NCBI GenBank assembly: GCA_016711045.1
Contig: JADJTT010000003.1
Location: 372,001-436,000, forward strand
DNA: 64,000 nucleotides
Direction of reading: 5' to 3'
From: Saprospirales bacterium
GTDB taxonomy: Bacteria > Bacteroidota > Bacteroidia > Chitinophagales > Saprospiraceae
A program made the position numbers and the translations under genes. The notes below the pieces were generated by a model that had not been told where the DNA came from, did no database searches, and saw only the letters and a list, made by a program, of their open reading frames with translations. Below, one piece after another: positions 7,939 through 17,319 of this stretch. Position 1 is the stretch's first letter. The number at the start of each line of letters is the position of its first letter.

Positions 7939-9396
7939 TTACTTTCCCTTCCCTTGCAACAACACCAGCATAGTGTAAAAAAGGATCTTAAAATCCAGGG
8001 CCAGCGACATATTTTCGATATAGAGGATATCGAATTTGAGGCGTTGGAGCATCTCTTTGACGTTGGAGGCATAGCCGTATTTCACCTGGCCCCAGGAGGT
8101 GATGCCCGGACGCACTTTTAACAGATGCCGGTAGTGAGGCGCTTCCTTTATGATCTGCTCGATATAATACTTCCGTTCGGGACGTGGCCCTACCAGGGAC
8201 ATATCGCCTTTCAGTACATTCCAGAATTGCGGCAGCTCATCGAGTCGCCATTTGCGCATGATGGCGCCCCAGGGTGTACACCGGGGGTCGTTGTCGTAGG
8301 AAAGTTGAGGGCCACTATTCTCGGCATCTACAAACATAGACCGGAATTTGTAGATATAGAACGGACTCCCGTTGATCCCTATTCGTTCCTGTTTAAAGAA
8401 AACAGGGCCTTTGGAAGACAGGCGAACCCGCAGCATGATATAGGCGTATAAAGGGCTCATGAGCAGGATCAGGATCAGGGAAACCACGATATCGAGCAAG
8501 CGTTTGATCAATTGCTGCCATTTAGGCATAAGGTCTTGCTTGATCTCGATCAGTACGGCTCCATACACAGAGTTCATCTTTACGGCGCCCAGCATGATAT
8601 CGTACATATCGGGGATGATCTTGACCAGAATTTGTTCGCCAAAATCGAATAATGTACTCAGGATCTCGCGTAAGCGATTATGCTCGGAAGTTTCTACGGC
8701 GATAATTACCTCTTCCACATTGTTGGCCCGAATGAGGTTTTCCAATTGTCCAATGTCGCCCAGGCGCGGCAGAAAGACGGAAAGCGGACTCCCCTGCCCT
8801 TCGTTGGGGTCTACATACCCGACAAAATGATACCCCAGGCTCTTTTTGCGGCTGGTGATCTCCTGGTAAAGATCCACCGCATTTTGGTTGCCCCCAATGA
8901 TCAGGGTGCGGAACGTGATGAGGCCGGCCTTCAGCCGCCTGCTGGCCCGGGTGAGCAAGATCATGCGCACAGTCGTCGTCAACCCGGCATGTAGCAGGAA
9001 CAGAACCGAAAAAGAGGTGTAGTAGGTCCGGTAATCACGCACGAGGTCATCCAGAATGAGGGCAAAAAAGAGAAAGACCACACCGAAAAAGCTGAGGAAA
9101 AGCGTTCGGGCCAGCGTGGCCATCCGGGAGAGCCGGTAAATATCATCGTATCTGTCAAAAAGGGAATAAAACAGCGACCAACCGGCCGGCACGATCAAAA
9201 TTCCATAATAGAAATTAATATCGCTGAATACAGTGGTGTCGATTGGGCCCCCTTCCAGGCTTTTTCGATAAATAAAAAAACACGCCCAGGATATCAATGC
9301 CGATAGGAAATCGGCGATTCGATACTGCCAGGTATGCCATTGCCGGCGCCTGTGCACAGCAGGAGGTTGTTGGTTGGGCAGTGTTTTTTTTACCAT
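7939..9396 (-). CDS. undecaprenyl-phosphate sugar phosphotransferase (WcaJ/PglC-like)
   Basis: 485 residues. Four or so membrane helices lie at about 25-155. A Rossmann-like CoA-binding_3 domain starts at about 165 (TLIIGGNQNAVDL). The bacterial sugar transferase domain covers about 300-480, with KRLLDIVVSL, FFKQERIGING, YKFRSM, WRLDELPQFWNVLKGDMS and LVGPRPE. Such enzymes move a sugar-1-phosphate from a nucleotide sugar to undecaprenyl phosphate and start exopolysaccharide or glycan assembly at the inner membrane. No polysaccharide cluster surrounds it. It is the last gene of a minus-strand series from 14.2 kb. Confidence 0.92.
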   Translation of the reverse strand: MVKKTLPNQQPPAVHRRRQWHTWQYRIADFLSALISWACFFIYRKSLEGGPIDTTVFSDINFYYGILIVPAGWSLFYSLFDRYDDIYRLSRMATLARTLFLSFFGVVFLFFALILDDLVRDYRTYYTSFSVLFLLHAGLTTTVRMILLTRASRRLKAGLITFRTLIIGGNQNAVDLYQEITSRKKSLGYHFVGYVDPNEGQGSPLSVFLPRLGDIGQLENLIRANNVEEVIIAVETSEHNRLREILSTLFDFGEQILVKIIPDMYDIMLGAVKMNSVYGAVLIEIKQDLMPKWQQLIKRLLDIVVSLILILLMSPLYAYIMLRVRLSSKGPVFFKQERIGINGSPFYIYKFRSMFVDAENSGPQLSYDNDPRCTPWGAIMRKWRLDELPQFWNVLKGDMSLVGPRPERKYYIEQIIKEAPHYRHLLKVRPGITSWGQVKYGYASNVKEMLQRLKFDILYIENMSLALDFKILFYTMLVLLQGKGK

Positions 9397-9497
9397 GAGG
9401 GCAAAATCCTTTTATCAGCTACAGGATTGGTCCTTGGGATATCGCGCTAGTGGGTTTTAAACTATAAAAGTTCGGATTTCTTTTTGTTTAAAGTCCG

Positions 9498-10388
9498 CTA
9501 GAAAGATATCAATTTGATATTGTCCAGGTAGACTTTTGCCTCCGAAATCGCGAATTTTCCGTTTTCGATAGGCAAACCTCCGGTCACCGCAACCTGGTAT
9601 TCATCGGCATTGGTAACCAGCACTAATTCCGTCAGGTTAAAATAAACCTTGTGCCAGGTATCCCTGGCCAATAAGCCATATTCAAAATTGCTGAGCACAT
9701 GGCCTGTATTGTCGATTTCCAGCAATCCAAACAGCAGGTCTACATCGGTTTTGTAATTTACTTCCAGGTATATTTTCCCGCCCCCCTTCAACGCAAAGAG
9801 TTGCGCTCTGTTTGTGCCCACGTCAAAAAACGGGTTGAGGGTATCCAGGCTGATCAAGCCCGATTTGCTTCCTTCAAACACCTCTTCGGTAGAAGATTCC
9901 ATAAAGGTCAAGGGGTTCCCATCCCGGTCTTCGGAAAATACGGGCAGCCCCGCTTCAAAGTCTTCGATGAAATGCACCCGGGTGTCGGAGCGGTAGCGGG
10001 TAACGGGCTGCAAGGTATCGATCTGGCCCGGATTCAGGTCTATCGTTTTTTCATAGCGTTCGTAAAAGGGATAGATCTGGATGGTGGTAGACACACCGTT
10101 GTCGCGGATACCGGCATCAAGAATCAGTTGCTGCTCGCCTTCCTGCAACACGGGGATGAGGGCCGGCAAGGCAAAGATGCCCAGAAATTCTGCACCTGCA
10201 TAGGCAAAGACATGGGTGATCTTGTGGTCCAGGCTCCCTGCGTCTACATCCGGATTGAGTTGCAGGGTATAGGGCTCGACATAGATATACGAAGGTACCT
10301 GCTCTTCCGGATTGATCAGGTCGCAAGCGGAAAAGGAGCATAACGTAATTAGCAAAAGCAGAATAAACAGTAGGGGGTGGTTTTTCAC
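9498..10388 (-). CDS. lipoprotein of unknown function
   Basis: 296 residues with a GTG start at 10388; no in-frame ATG gives a signal peptide. The leader KNHPLLFILLLLITLCSFSAC ends in a lipobox-like FSAC, so it is probably lipid-anchored. The body has beta-rich segments and a jelly-roll-like C-terminal part (NYKTDVDLLFGLLEI ... AEVYLDNIKLISF style) resembling carbohydrate-binding or concanavalin-like folds; that resemblance is inference. It lies 30 bp after the oxidoreductase gene on the same strand. Confidence 0.7.
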   Translation of the reverse strand: MKNHPLLFILLLLITLCSFSACDLINPEEQVPSYIYVEPYTLQLNPDVDAGSLDHKITHVFAYAGAEFLGIFALPALIPVLQEGEQQLILDAGIRDNGVSTTIQIYPFYERYEKTIDLNPGQIDTLQPVTRYRSDTRVHFIEDFEAGLPVFSEDRDGNPLTFMESSTEEVFEGSKSGLISLDTLNPFFDVGTNRAQLFALKGGGKIYLEVNYKTDVDLLFGLLEIDNTGHVLSNFEYGLLARDTWHKVYFNLTELVLVTNADEYQVAVTGGLPIENGKFAISEAKVYLDNIKLISF

Positions 10389-10418
10389 GTGTGTGCTTTT
10401 TCGAATAAATAATCCCTT

Positions 10419-11429
10419 CTAGAAGGTAATACCGGATTCCTTGAACCGGGTTTCCCGTTCCTGAAGGTCGCGGCTGATCCACTCGGCCAGTTTTAACGCT
10501 TCATACCCATCAGCTAAGGGTACTTTTGCCGGCGTATTTTGGAGAATGCTCTGCCCGAAAGTTTCCAGTTCCATCTTGATGGCATTGACCTGCTCAATGG
10601 CAGGCATTTCTACCGACATCCATTTGGTGCCGTTGGAAGTAGGCAGCTCCAGCATTTGGCCATTTCCGGCGGCTGAAGCGGTGGGGTGGTCGAACAAGCG
10701 GATGACCTGGGCCTGTTTCTCGAGCAGGTCCAGGCTGATATAGGCATCTTTTTGAAAAAGGCGCACCTTGCGCATTTGTTTCAGGGAAATCCGGCTGGCA
10801 GTCAGGTTGGCCACGCAGCCATTGGCAAATTCGAGCCGGGCATTGCAAATGTCGGGGGTTTCGCTCACCACGGGTACACCGCTGGCATGGATGGAGACCA
10901 CTTCCGAATCCACCACGCTGAGCACGATGTCCAGGTCGTGGATCATCAGATCGAGCACCACCGATACGTCGGTGCCCCGGGGATTGAAGAGGGACAAGCG
11001 GTGTGCTTCGATAAACATGGGCCGCATGGAAAGTCCGTTGAGGGAGAGCAGGGCTGGATTGAAGCGTTCCACGTGGCCTATTTGTACCACCAGCCCCAGT
11101 TCGCGCTGAAGCTCGATCAGGGCTTCGGCCTGAGCCAGCGTGTGCGTCACCGGTTTTTCAATAAACAAATGCTTCCCCTTGCGCATAGCTTTCGCTGCCA
11201 GTTCAAAATGCGTGATGGTCGGGGTTACGATATCTACCACATCAACCAAATCCAGCAACTGATCGAGATCCTGAAAACGCGGCACCCCGAAACGCTCGAC
11301 TGCCTCTGCGGCATGGGTGTCTTCGGGATCGTAAAAACCCACTACTTCAAACAACTCGTCGATCATTGACAGACAATTGAGGTGGATCTTCCCCAAATGG
11401 CCAACACCCAACACGCCGATCTTTAACAT
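10419..11429 (-). CDS. Gfo/Idh/MocA family NAD(P)-dependent oxidoreductase
   Basis: 336 residues from the ATG at 11429, where MLKIGVLGVGHLGKIHLN begins a Rossmann strand-loop-helix at the very N-terminus; an upstream ATG adds eight residues without family support. The motif EKPVTHTLAQAE (about 95-106) contains the conserved Lys of the family, and a C-terminal alpha/beta domain with HDLDIVLSVV follows. The substrate is probably a sugar or sugar nucleotide but cannot be told from sequence. Neighbours are envelope lipoproteins. Confidence 0.88.
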   Translation of the reverse strand: MLKIGVLGVGHLGKIHLNCLSMIDELFEVVGFYDPEDTHAAEAVERFGVPRFQDLDQLLDLVDVVDIVTPTITHFELAAKAMRKGKHLFIEKPVTHTLAQAEALIELQRELGLVVQIGHVERFNPALLSLNGLSMRPMFIEAHRLSLFNPRGTDVSVVLDLMIHDLDIVLSVVDSEVVSIHASGVPVVSETPDICNARLEFANGCVANLTASRISLKQMRKVRLFQKDAYISLDLLEKQAQVIRLFDHPTASAAGNGQMLELPTSNGTKWMSVEMPAIEQVNAIKMELETFGQSILQNTPAKVPLADGYEALKLAEWISRDLQERETRFKESGITF

Positions 11430-11507
11430 TTGCAGATTATTCAGTGCTTCCAAAAAATTATGATTACGCTTTTCCTAAAACGTCCGAGTATCGGTTTTCG
11501 CTCCCGG

Positions 11508-13391
11508 TCAGATGCGCGCCAGTCCCGATGATTCCAGGATTACCTGGTTGATCAACTCCAGCACTTGCTCCAGCGCATTGGATTCCTTGTCGGTGAGATT
11601 CAGGGTAAAAGTGCCATGAATGGAGGGTTTCACCTTTTTGGAGGTAAGCAGGGACATGCTTTCTACCCGGTCCTTCATTTTCTCCATCATACCCACCAGT
11701 TCTTCCTCTGATTCCCTGGCATCTGTTTGTTCGATGGCCCTCCAGGTGGCCTGCACATCCCAAAACATTGCTTGTACGTGCTTGCGCAGGTTTTTGCGGT
11801 GGACTTTGCTCAACCGGTCCGAATTATCCAGGCCATTGCGCAAGTGATCTTCGATCAGCCCCCCATCGTTGGTAAAAATAAGTACGCCGTCATTCATCGC
11901 GAGGTACGTGCTACCGCCTGTTTCGCTACTGGGGATCTCGTAATAATCACCCATATTCACGAACATGCCAAAGGATTCGCCCAGGCGAACCAATTTCTTC
12001 ATATTTTCTTCATTCCCGTAAGAGGTCATGACGAGGAATTCGGGAAATTGTTTTTTGATCACCTTTTCTACTTCTGAAGGGTTGAAATCCAAATCGTATT
12101 CATAGCTGGTCACGGGGATTTCTACCTGGCGGACGCCCGTCATACCCACAAAAATATCGCCTTTAAACAGGTCGTACAGCGCATCTTCATCGACGATGAT
12201 TCCCACCACATCCATCATGCTGTTAAAGGTTTCTCCATAAAAGGGCATCTCGGCCATGGCGGCATACAGGATGTCTTTGAATCCATCGACCAGGGCTTCT
12301 ACATCAAAACGAATGGTGTAATACCCCAACAGGTAGCGACCGTCGATGTATTTGAGCATCTTTCGGTTAAATTTTGTATCGTAGGCGTGCTGCATCACCT
12401 CGAGCATTTTCCCGTCACCGAGCATTTCGGTCCTCAGCTCCAGCGCGCCCTGGTTGAAATTCAGTGCTACGGAGAGGTAGGTGCCCTCGTAGAGGTCGAC
12501 AAGAAATTGGTTGGCGGCGCCGAAAGCGCCCATACCCATACCGCCGCCCATGGCGCCGCCGCCCAAAGCGCCGAGTCCGCCACTTCCCATGGCCATAAAC
12601 TGCTGGTAATCGATCCAGAAGTGGGCATCCGCCGGCTTGGCTACCGCGGAAAGGTAGTAGGGATTGAGACGAATGGACTCGCCAAAAGAGCGGGTAAGGA
12701 TTTCTGTGGCCCACTCGGCTACTACATCTGGCACTTCTTCTTCGGTGTATTCTTCTTCCGCGTACCACTCTTCGGGTACCTCCTCCTCTATCTCTGCAGG
12801 CTCGTCCATTTCTTCGATTTCTTCTACGGGCGCCTCTTCCTCCCCATCGTATTCGTAGGGGGCTTCATCATATACGCCGAAGTCGAAATCAGTTACAGCC
12901 GGATTCCCGTCCGCGACGATGCCGACGGCATTGTTCCAGCCCAGGTAGTAACTTCCCAGGTTGACCAACTTGTATCCCTCAAATTCTTCGATGGAAGCTT
13001 GTTCGCCAAACACCGTCACCTGGCGTGCCACAAAAGCCTCGAGAAGGGACGGGTTGGTGAGGGGAAAAATGAAGGCATAGAAAGAGCCTCTTTCGTCATT
13101 TTTCCCCACCAGATGCATCGGCTGAAGGCTGTTGATGCCATAGGTTTCCGGGTTGGTAATCAGGTTGTAATATTCCTCCTGCTGGATCGAATCCATGCCC
13201 TGCACCAGTTCCTGAAAGATCAGGTCCATCGATTCCTGCTGCATGAGCTGCCGGGTATTGACCTTTTGGTTGACCTGGTCTGCATTCCAGGAAAAGAGAA
13301 AGGTAGCATCGACGGGGATATAGGAAAGAATATCCTGGGCGCTACCGGCACTACTGAAAAGGAGTGCAAAAATAATAAGCAGGTTTTTCAT
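11508..13391 (-). CDS. secreted DUF4836-like protein
   Basis: 627 residues from the ATG at 13391; the longer frame adds 31 residues that precede the signal peptide MKNLLIIFALLFSSAGSAQ. The start of the mature chain, YIPVDATFLFSWNADQV, fits the DUF4836 pattern of an inhibitor-like repeated domain. About 195-250 is very acidic (Glu/Asp/Pro/Tyr rich), and about 275-300 is a Gly/Met-rich loop (repeats of GGGMGMG type). Function unknown. A lipoprotein lies 104 bp upstream on the same strand, and they may form a pair at the envelope. Confidence 0.7.
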   Translation of the reverse strand: MKNLLIIFALLFSSAGSAQDILSYIPVDATFLFSWNADQVNQKVNTRQLMQQESMDLIFQELVQGMDSIQQEEYYNLITNPETYGINSLQPMHLVGKNDERGSFYAFIFPLTNPSLLEAFVARQVTVFGEQASIEEFEGYKLVNLGSYYLGWNNAVGIVADGNPAVTDFDFGVYDEAPYEYDGEEEAPVEEIEEMDEPAEIEEEVPEEWYAEEEYTEEEVPDVVAEWATEILTRSFGESIRLNPYYLSAVAKPADAHFWIDYQQFMAMGSGGLGALGGGAMGGGMGMGAFGAANQFLVDLYEGTYLSVALNFNQGALELRTEMLGDGKMLEVMQHAYDTKFNRKMLKYIDGRYLLGYYTIRFDVEALVDGFKDILYAAMAEMPFYGETFNSMMDVVGIIVDEDALYDLFKGDIFVGMTGVRQVEIPVTSYEYDLDFNPSEVEKVIKKQFPEFLVMTSYGNEENMKKLVRLGESFGMFVNMGDYYEIPSSETGGSTYLAMNDGVLIFTNDGGLIEDHLRNGLDNSDRLSKVHRKNLRKHVQAMFWDVQATWRAIEQTDARESEEELVGMMEKMKDRVESMSLLTSKKVKPSIHGTFTLNLTDKESNALEQVLELINQVILESSGLARI

Positions 13392-13495
13392 GGGTCGAAG
13401 GGATTTGAAAAGAAATAATACTCCTGTGCCAAAAATAGTGCAGGCAAGATACAAATATCCAAAGGAATTAACCGGAAAGCGCACGACACAACCGG

Positions 13496-14158
13496 CTAAA
13501 AAGCAATTGAATTGGCCATGGTACCTCCCCCTTTCATCAGGGACCCGACGGTGACTTCCAGCTTGATGGCACGCCGGTTGGGGGCGATCTCGGCTTCCGG
13601 ATTGGAAAAATCACGGATGGACTGCTGAAACCGGTAAATGCTAACCACGCGGGCCTGCTCGAGCATATAGCGCTGGAGAGTGGTCAGCTCGCTGTAGTCC
13701 ATCAATTCGACTGGATAATCAAAATACCGTCGAAACACATTGGGCGAATACCCGAAACTCCGGAACTGCCCGGCCGGCTCAGAATCGCGATTCATGGCGG
13801 CACTGATGCGGTCCATCGCCGCGTTCAGGTTTTGGACATTGTCAAATTGCCCCCCGATCGAGAAAATAAAATCCTCGAAATTGGAGAACGTGCGTACCTC
13901 GGAAATGCCTTTGCAGGCAGCCAGTGTCTTTTTCAAAAAGGCTACTTCCTCCGCGATATCTTCCCGGGTAGGTACTTCCTTTCCATTAAAAGTACCCAAC
14001 CGCATATAGGTGGCCAGATTCGACTTGCTCTCGCTCATGTTGAGGGTGAAAGTGAACCGCCCGGAGCCGTCGGCCCGCAAGTCGACCTCTTCCCGGAGTT
14101 CAAAACAGCCGGTCAGGAGCACTAAATAGAAGGGGAGGAATCTTAATAAGATATGCAT
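13496..14158 (-). CDS. lipoprotein of unknown function
   Basis: 220 residues; leader MHILLRFLPFYLVLLTGC ends in the lipobox LTGC, so acylation at Cys18 is expected. The next segment, ELREEVDLRADGSGRFTF, resembles small Bacteroidota lipoproteins that sit beside DUF4836 proteins. No enzyme motif. It is the first gene of the minus-strand run that includes the DUF4836-like gene. Confidence 0.7.
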   Translation of the reverse strand: MHILLRFLPFYLVLLTGCFELREEVDLRADGSGRFTFTLNMSESKSNLATYMRLGTFNGKEVPTREDIAEEVAFLKKTLAACKGISEVRTFSNFEDFIFSIGGQFDNVQNLNAAMDRISAAMNRDSEPAGQFRSFGYSPNVFRRYFDYPVELMDYSELTTLQRYMLEQARVVSIYRFQQSIRDFSNPEAEIAPNRRAIKLEVTVGSLMKGGGTMANSIAF

Positions 14159-14232
14159 AATGGGTACATTCAGTTCTTGTCTAAACGATTATTTCGACAG
14201 TTCCATTTACCTGCGTGGACAAAAATATTTAT

Positions 14233-14273
14233 AATAACACTTATCAGCTCCGGAGGCACTGATAAGTGTTATT
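14233..14273 (-). terminator. perfect 15-bp hairpin, likely terminator of the 103-residue membrane protein
   Basis: AATAACACTTATCAG at 14233-14247 and its exact complement at 14259-14273 enclose an 11-base loop that itself holds the palindrome CTCCGGAG. On the minus strand it is followed by ATAAATATTTTT and lies 17 bp after the stop of the preceding minus-strand gene. Confidence 0.65.
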
Positions 14274-14289
14274 AATTTTGTCCATCAAC

Positions 14290-14601
14290 TTACCTGAAGT
14301 ACATCAAAATAGCGCCAAAAAGCGTGATCAGCGCAATCAGCACGGTGGCCATGCGGATGGAGTAGCGCAGGTGGGAGGCGAATGTCAGTATTTCTTCCCG
14401 CATATGGGGGTATTGGGGAAGGATCTCCTCCTCCATCCGTTTTTTGTTGAACAGGTGTGCGGCGCCAAATTGTACGCGGTTTTTTACCAGCGTCTTATAC
14501 GACTTAAAGACCTTCACCCGGAAATAGACATTGAGAAAAAGCATGGCCGCAAAGGCAGCAATGACACCGAAAAGAAGGATACCTACGAGTGCGTTATTCA
14601 T
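14290..14601 (-). CDS. small two-helix membrane protein
   Basis: 103 residues with a hydrophobic helix at about 6-27 and another at about 84-101. The middle is charged and helical (FNKKRMEEEILPQYPHMREE). No family recognised. It stands alone between divergent and convergent genes and has its own terminator hairpin. Confidence 0.6.
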   Translation of the reverse strand: MNNALVGILLFGVIAAFAAMLFLNVYFRVKVFKSYKTLVKNRVQFGAAHLFNKKRMEEEILPQYPHMREEILTFASHLRYSIRMATVLIALITLFGAILMYFR

Positions 14602-14737
14602 TCTGGTGGAGAGTTGAGAGTTTATTGTGTAAAGATAATACTATCCTGAAAGTGAAATTCCCCTTTAAACTTTTCCACTTTCCCATTCCCGATAGCCACC
14701 GGGATCAATTATCTTGCTCCACACAACATCCTCCATT

Positions 14738-17308
14738 ATGCAAAAAGTGCTGCTATCCATTTTCCTCGTGTGCTGCTGGGCTGCTGTATTACCGGCCCAA
14801 AATATACCCCTCTCCTATTACCTCCCTTCGATCGACTACGACCCGGCTGTTCCCACGCCTGAGCAAGTGTTGGGGTTCCCGATCGGAAAATGGCACCTGA
14901 CCCACGATCAGTTGCTACTGTATGTCCGGGCCGTGGCAGCAAAATCGGACCGCATCCGACTGGAGGAAACGGGGCGAACGCATGAAGATCGACCGCTGGT
15001 CATACTGTATATCACCTCCCCTGCCAATCAGGGCCGGCTTGAGGAAATCCGGCAGCAACACCTGGCCTTATCGGATCCGGAGGAATCGAAAAAAGCCGAT
15101 GTCAGCGAAATGCCTGCAGTGGTTTACCAGGGTTTCACCATCCACGGGGATGAGGCCAGTGGGGCCAATGCGGCGCCATTGGTGCTGTATTACCTGGCGG
15201 CGGGACGGAGTGAGGAAGTCCTTAAGCTTCTGGACCATACCGTTATCCTTTTCGATCCTTGTTTCAATCCCGACGGTATGCAGCGGTTTGCCACTTGGGT
15301 GAATATGAACAAGAGCCGTAATCTGGTGGCTGATCCGCAAAACCGGGAACTGAATCAGCCCTGGCCCGGCGGCCGCACGAATCACTATTGGTTCGACCTC
15401 AACCGCGATTGGCTTCCGGCACAACAACCTGAAAGTCAGGCGCGGCTTCGGGTATTTCAGGCCTGGAAACCCAATATCCTCACCGACCACCACGAAATGG
15501 GGTGGAACAGCACCTTTTTCTTTCAACCGGGGGTGCCCGAGCGCACCAATCCGCTCACACCGGAACGCAACCAGGAGTTGACCGCTCAAATCGGCCAATA
15601 CCACGCCGCGGCGCTCGATGCCATTGGCTCCCTCTACTTTTCCCAGGAAAATTACGACGACTTCTACTACGGGAAAGGCTCTACTTACCCCGACCTCAAC
15701 GGCGGTATCGGCATTCTTTTCGAGCAAGCGGGGCTGGAAGGTCACCTGCGCGAAACCGCCAACGGAACCCTCCACTTCAGTTTCCCCATTCGCAATCAGG
15801 TGACCACGGCACTGTCTACGCTCAAAGCCGCAGGGGAATTGCGCACGGAGTTGCTCGACTACCAGCGGGCGTTTTACCAATCTGGCGTGGAAGAAGCAAG
15901 AACAGACAAGCGGAAGGCTTTTGTATTTTCCGCCCCGGGCGATCCTGCCCGCGCACGCGCGTTCATCGAACTCCTGCTCCGGCACCAGATCCGGGTGCAG
16001 GAAGTGGAAACAAGCCTTCGCGTGGAGGAAAAAACCTTTGAGGCCTGCCAGTCTTTTGCCGTGCCGCTGGAGCAACCCCAGTACCGCCTGATCCGTACCC
16101 TCTTCGAAAACGTCCTCGAATTTCGCGACAGCATTTTCTACGACATCTCCGCCTGGACCCTCCCCCTCGCCTTTCAGTTGGAATACGCCTCGCTCGACAA
16201 GGGCCAATGGAAGGATATCCGGGACGGGAAGGTATTGAGCACGGCTCCTCCCCTCCCCCTGCAGCGGGTCGATTACAGCGCCTATGCCTACCTGATGCAC
16301 TGGTCGGACTATTACGCCCCAAAAGCCTTGAATTTATTGCAACAAAAAGGCATCCGCACCAAGGTGGCCACCGAGCCGTTTGGCGATGCACAGGGACGGA
16401 CATTTGAGCGGGGAACAATCCTGGTGGCGGTCCAGAACCAGGACCTCACTCCTGCGGCCCTGCACGAATACATCATGCGCGTATCGCAGGAAAGCGGTAT
16501 TTCTTTTTACGCGGTAAAAAGCGGGTTGAATCCAGCCGGCATCGACCTGGGCAGCAACAACTTCCGCCCCCTGGAAGCGCCCCGGCCGGCGATGATCACC
16601 GGAGAAGGGGTTTCCTCCACCGATGCCGGGGAGATCTGGCACCTGCTGGATCAGCGCTACGGCATGCCCCTGACCATGCTGGATATGAACGATATGGGGC
16701 GTTATGATTTGTCGAAATACCAGACGCTCATCCTGGCGGATGGCCGGTACAATAACCTTTCTGCCGGCGCTACGCAAAATATCCGGCAGTGGGTGCAAAG
16801 CGGGGGCACACTCATTCTTCTGGAAAATGCGGTAAAATGGGGCGCCGAGCAACAACTGGCCAAGGTGAAGATGCTGCCGGAGCCAAAGCCCGATTCGGCT
16901 GGCATGCGCAGGCCCTACGCGGATCTGCAGGACGACTTGGGCGCCAAATCCATCCGCGGCACGATCTTCCCCGGACAGCTCGATCGCACCCATCCGCTGG
17001 GGTATGGCTTTTCATCTGACGATTTACCCCTGTTTCGCAACAACACCGTATTTTTCAAAGCGGCGGAGAATCCCTACGCCACGCCCCTCCTCTACACCTC
17101 CGGCGTGCCGATCAGCGGGTTCCGTTCTGACGTACATCAGCAAAACCTGTCGCAGTCGGCAGGCATCGTCGTCTCCGGTTTCGGGCGCGGCAGGGTGATC
17201 TGCATGGCACAAGACCCCAACTTCCGGGCGTTTTGGTACGGGACGAATAAGCTGATGGCCAATGCCCTGTTTTTTGGAGGGGTGATTGAAGGGAGAGGGA
17301 TGGAGTGA
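14738..17308 (+). CDS. secreted M14 family zinc carboxypeptidase
   Basis: 856 residues from the ATG at 14738 (signal peptide MQKVLLSIFLVCCWAAVLPAQ). The M14 domain is at about 40-380: zinc ligands His136 and Glu139 in FTIHGDEASG, a third His at 251/252 in DHHEMG, and the catalytic Glu329 in ILFEQAG. The C-terminal half (about 390-850) includes a DJ-1/GATase-like segment around ILADGRYNNLSAGAT, seen in large Bacteroidota M14 proteins. It is predicted to be periplasmic or exported; no T9SS tail is evident. It converges with alaS. Confidence 0.9.
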   Translation: MQKVLLSIFLVCCWAAVLPAQNIPLSYYLPSIDYDPAVPTPEQVLGFPIGKWHLTHDQLLLYVRAVAAKSDRIRLEETGRTHEDRPLVILYITSPANQGRLEEIRQQHLALSDPEESKKADVSEMPAVVYQGFTIHGDEASGANAAPLVLYYLAAGRSEEVLKLLDHTVILFDPCFNPDGMQRFATWVNMNKSRNLVADPQNRELNQPWPGGRTNHYWFDLNRDWLPAQQPESQARLRVFQAWKPNILTDHHEMGWNSTFFFQPGVPERTNPLTPERNQELTAQIGQYHAAALDAIGSLYFSQENYDDFYYGKGSTYPDLNGGIGILFEQAGLEGHLRETANGTLHFSFPIRNQVTTALSTLKAAGELRTELLDYQRAFYQSGVEEARTDKRKAFVFSAPGDPARARAFIELLLRHQIRVQEVETSLRVEEKTFEACQSFAVPLEQPQYRLIRTLFENVLEFRDSIFYDISAWTLPLAFQLEYASLDKGQWKDIRDGKVLSTAPPLPLQRVDYSAYAYLMHWSDYYAPKALNLLQQKGIRTKVATEPFGDAQGRTFERGTILVAVQNQDLTPAALHEYIMRVSQESGISFYAVKSGLNPAGIDLGSNNFRPLEAPRPAMITGEGVSSTDAGEIWHLLDQRYGMPLTMLDMNDMGRYDLSKYQTLILADGRYNNLSAGATQNIRQWVQSGGTLILLENAVKWGAEQQLAKVKMLPEPKPDSAGMRRPYADLQDDLGAKSIRGTIFPGQLDRTHPLGYGFSSDDLPLFRNNTVFFKAAENPYATPLLYTSGVPISGFRSDVHQQNLSQSAGIVVSGFGRGRVICMAQDPNFRAFWYGTNKLMANALFFGGVIEGRGME

Positions 17309-17319
17309 ATTGGTGCAGC

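Noticed and set aside
12387..13418. A 343-residue plus-strand open frame
   Set aside because: It lies antisense to the DUF4836-like gene with biased codons and no recognisable motif.
15068..16300. A 410-residue minus-strand open frame
   Set aside because: Antisense to the M14 peptidase; the peptidase has the catalytic residues.
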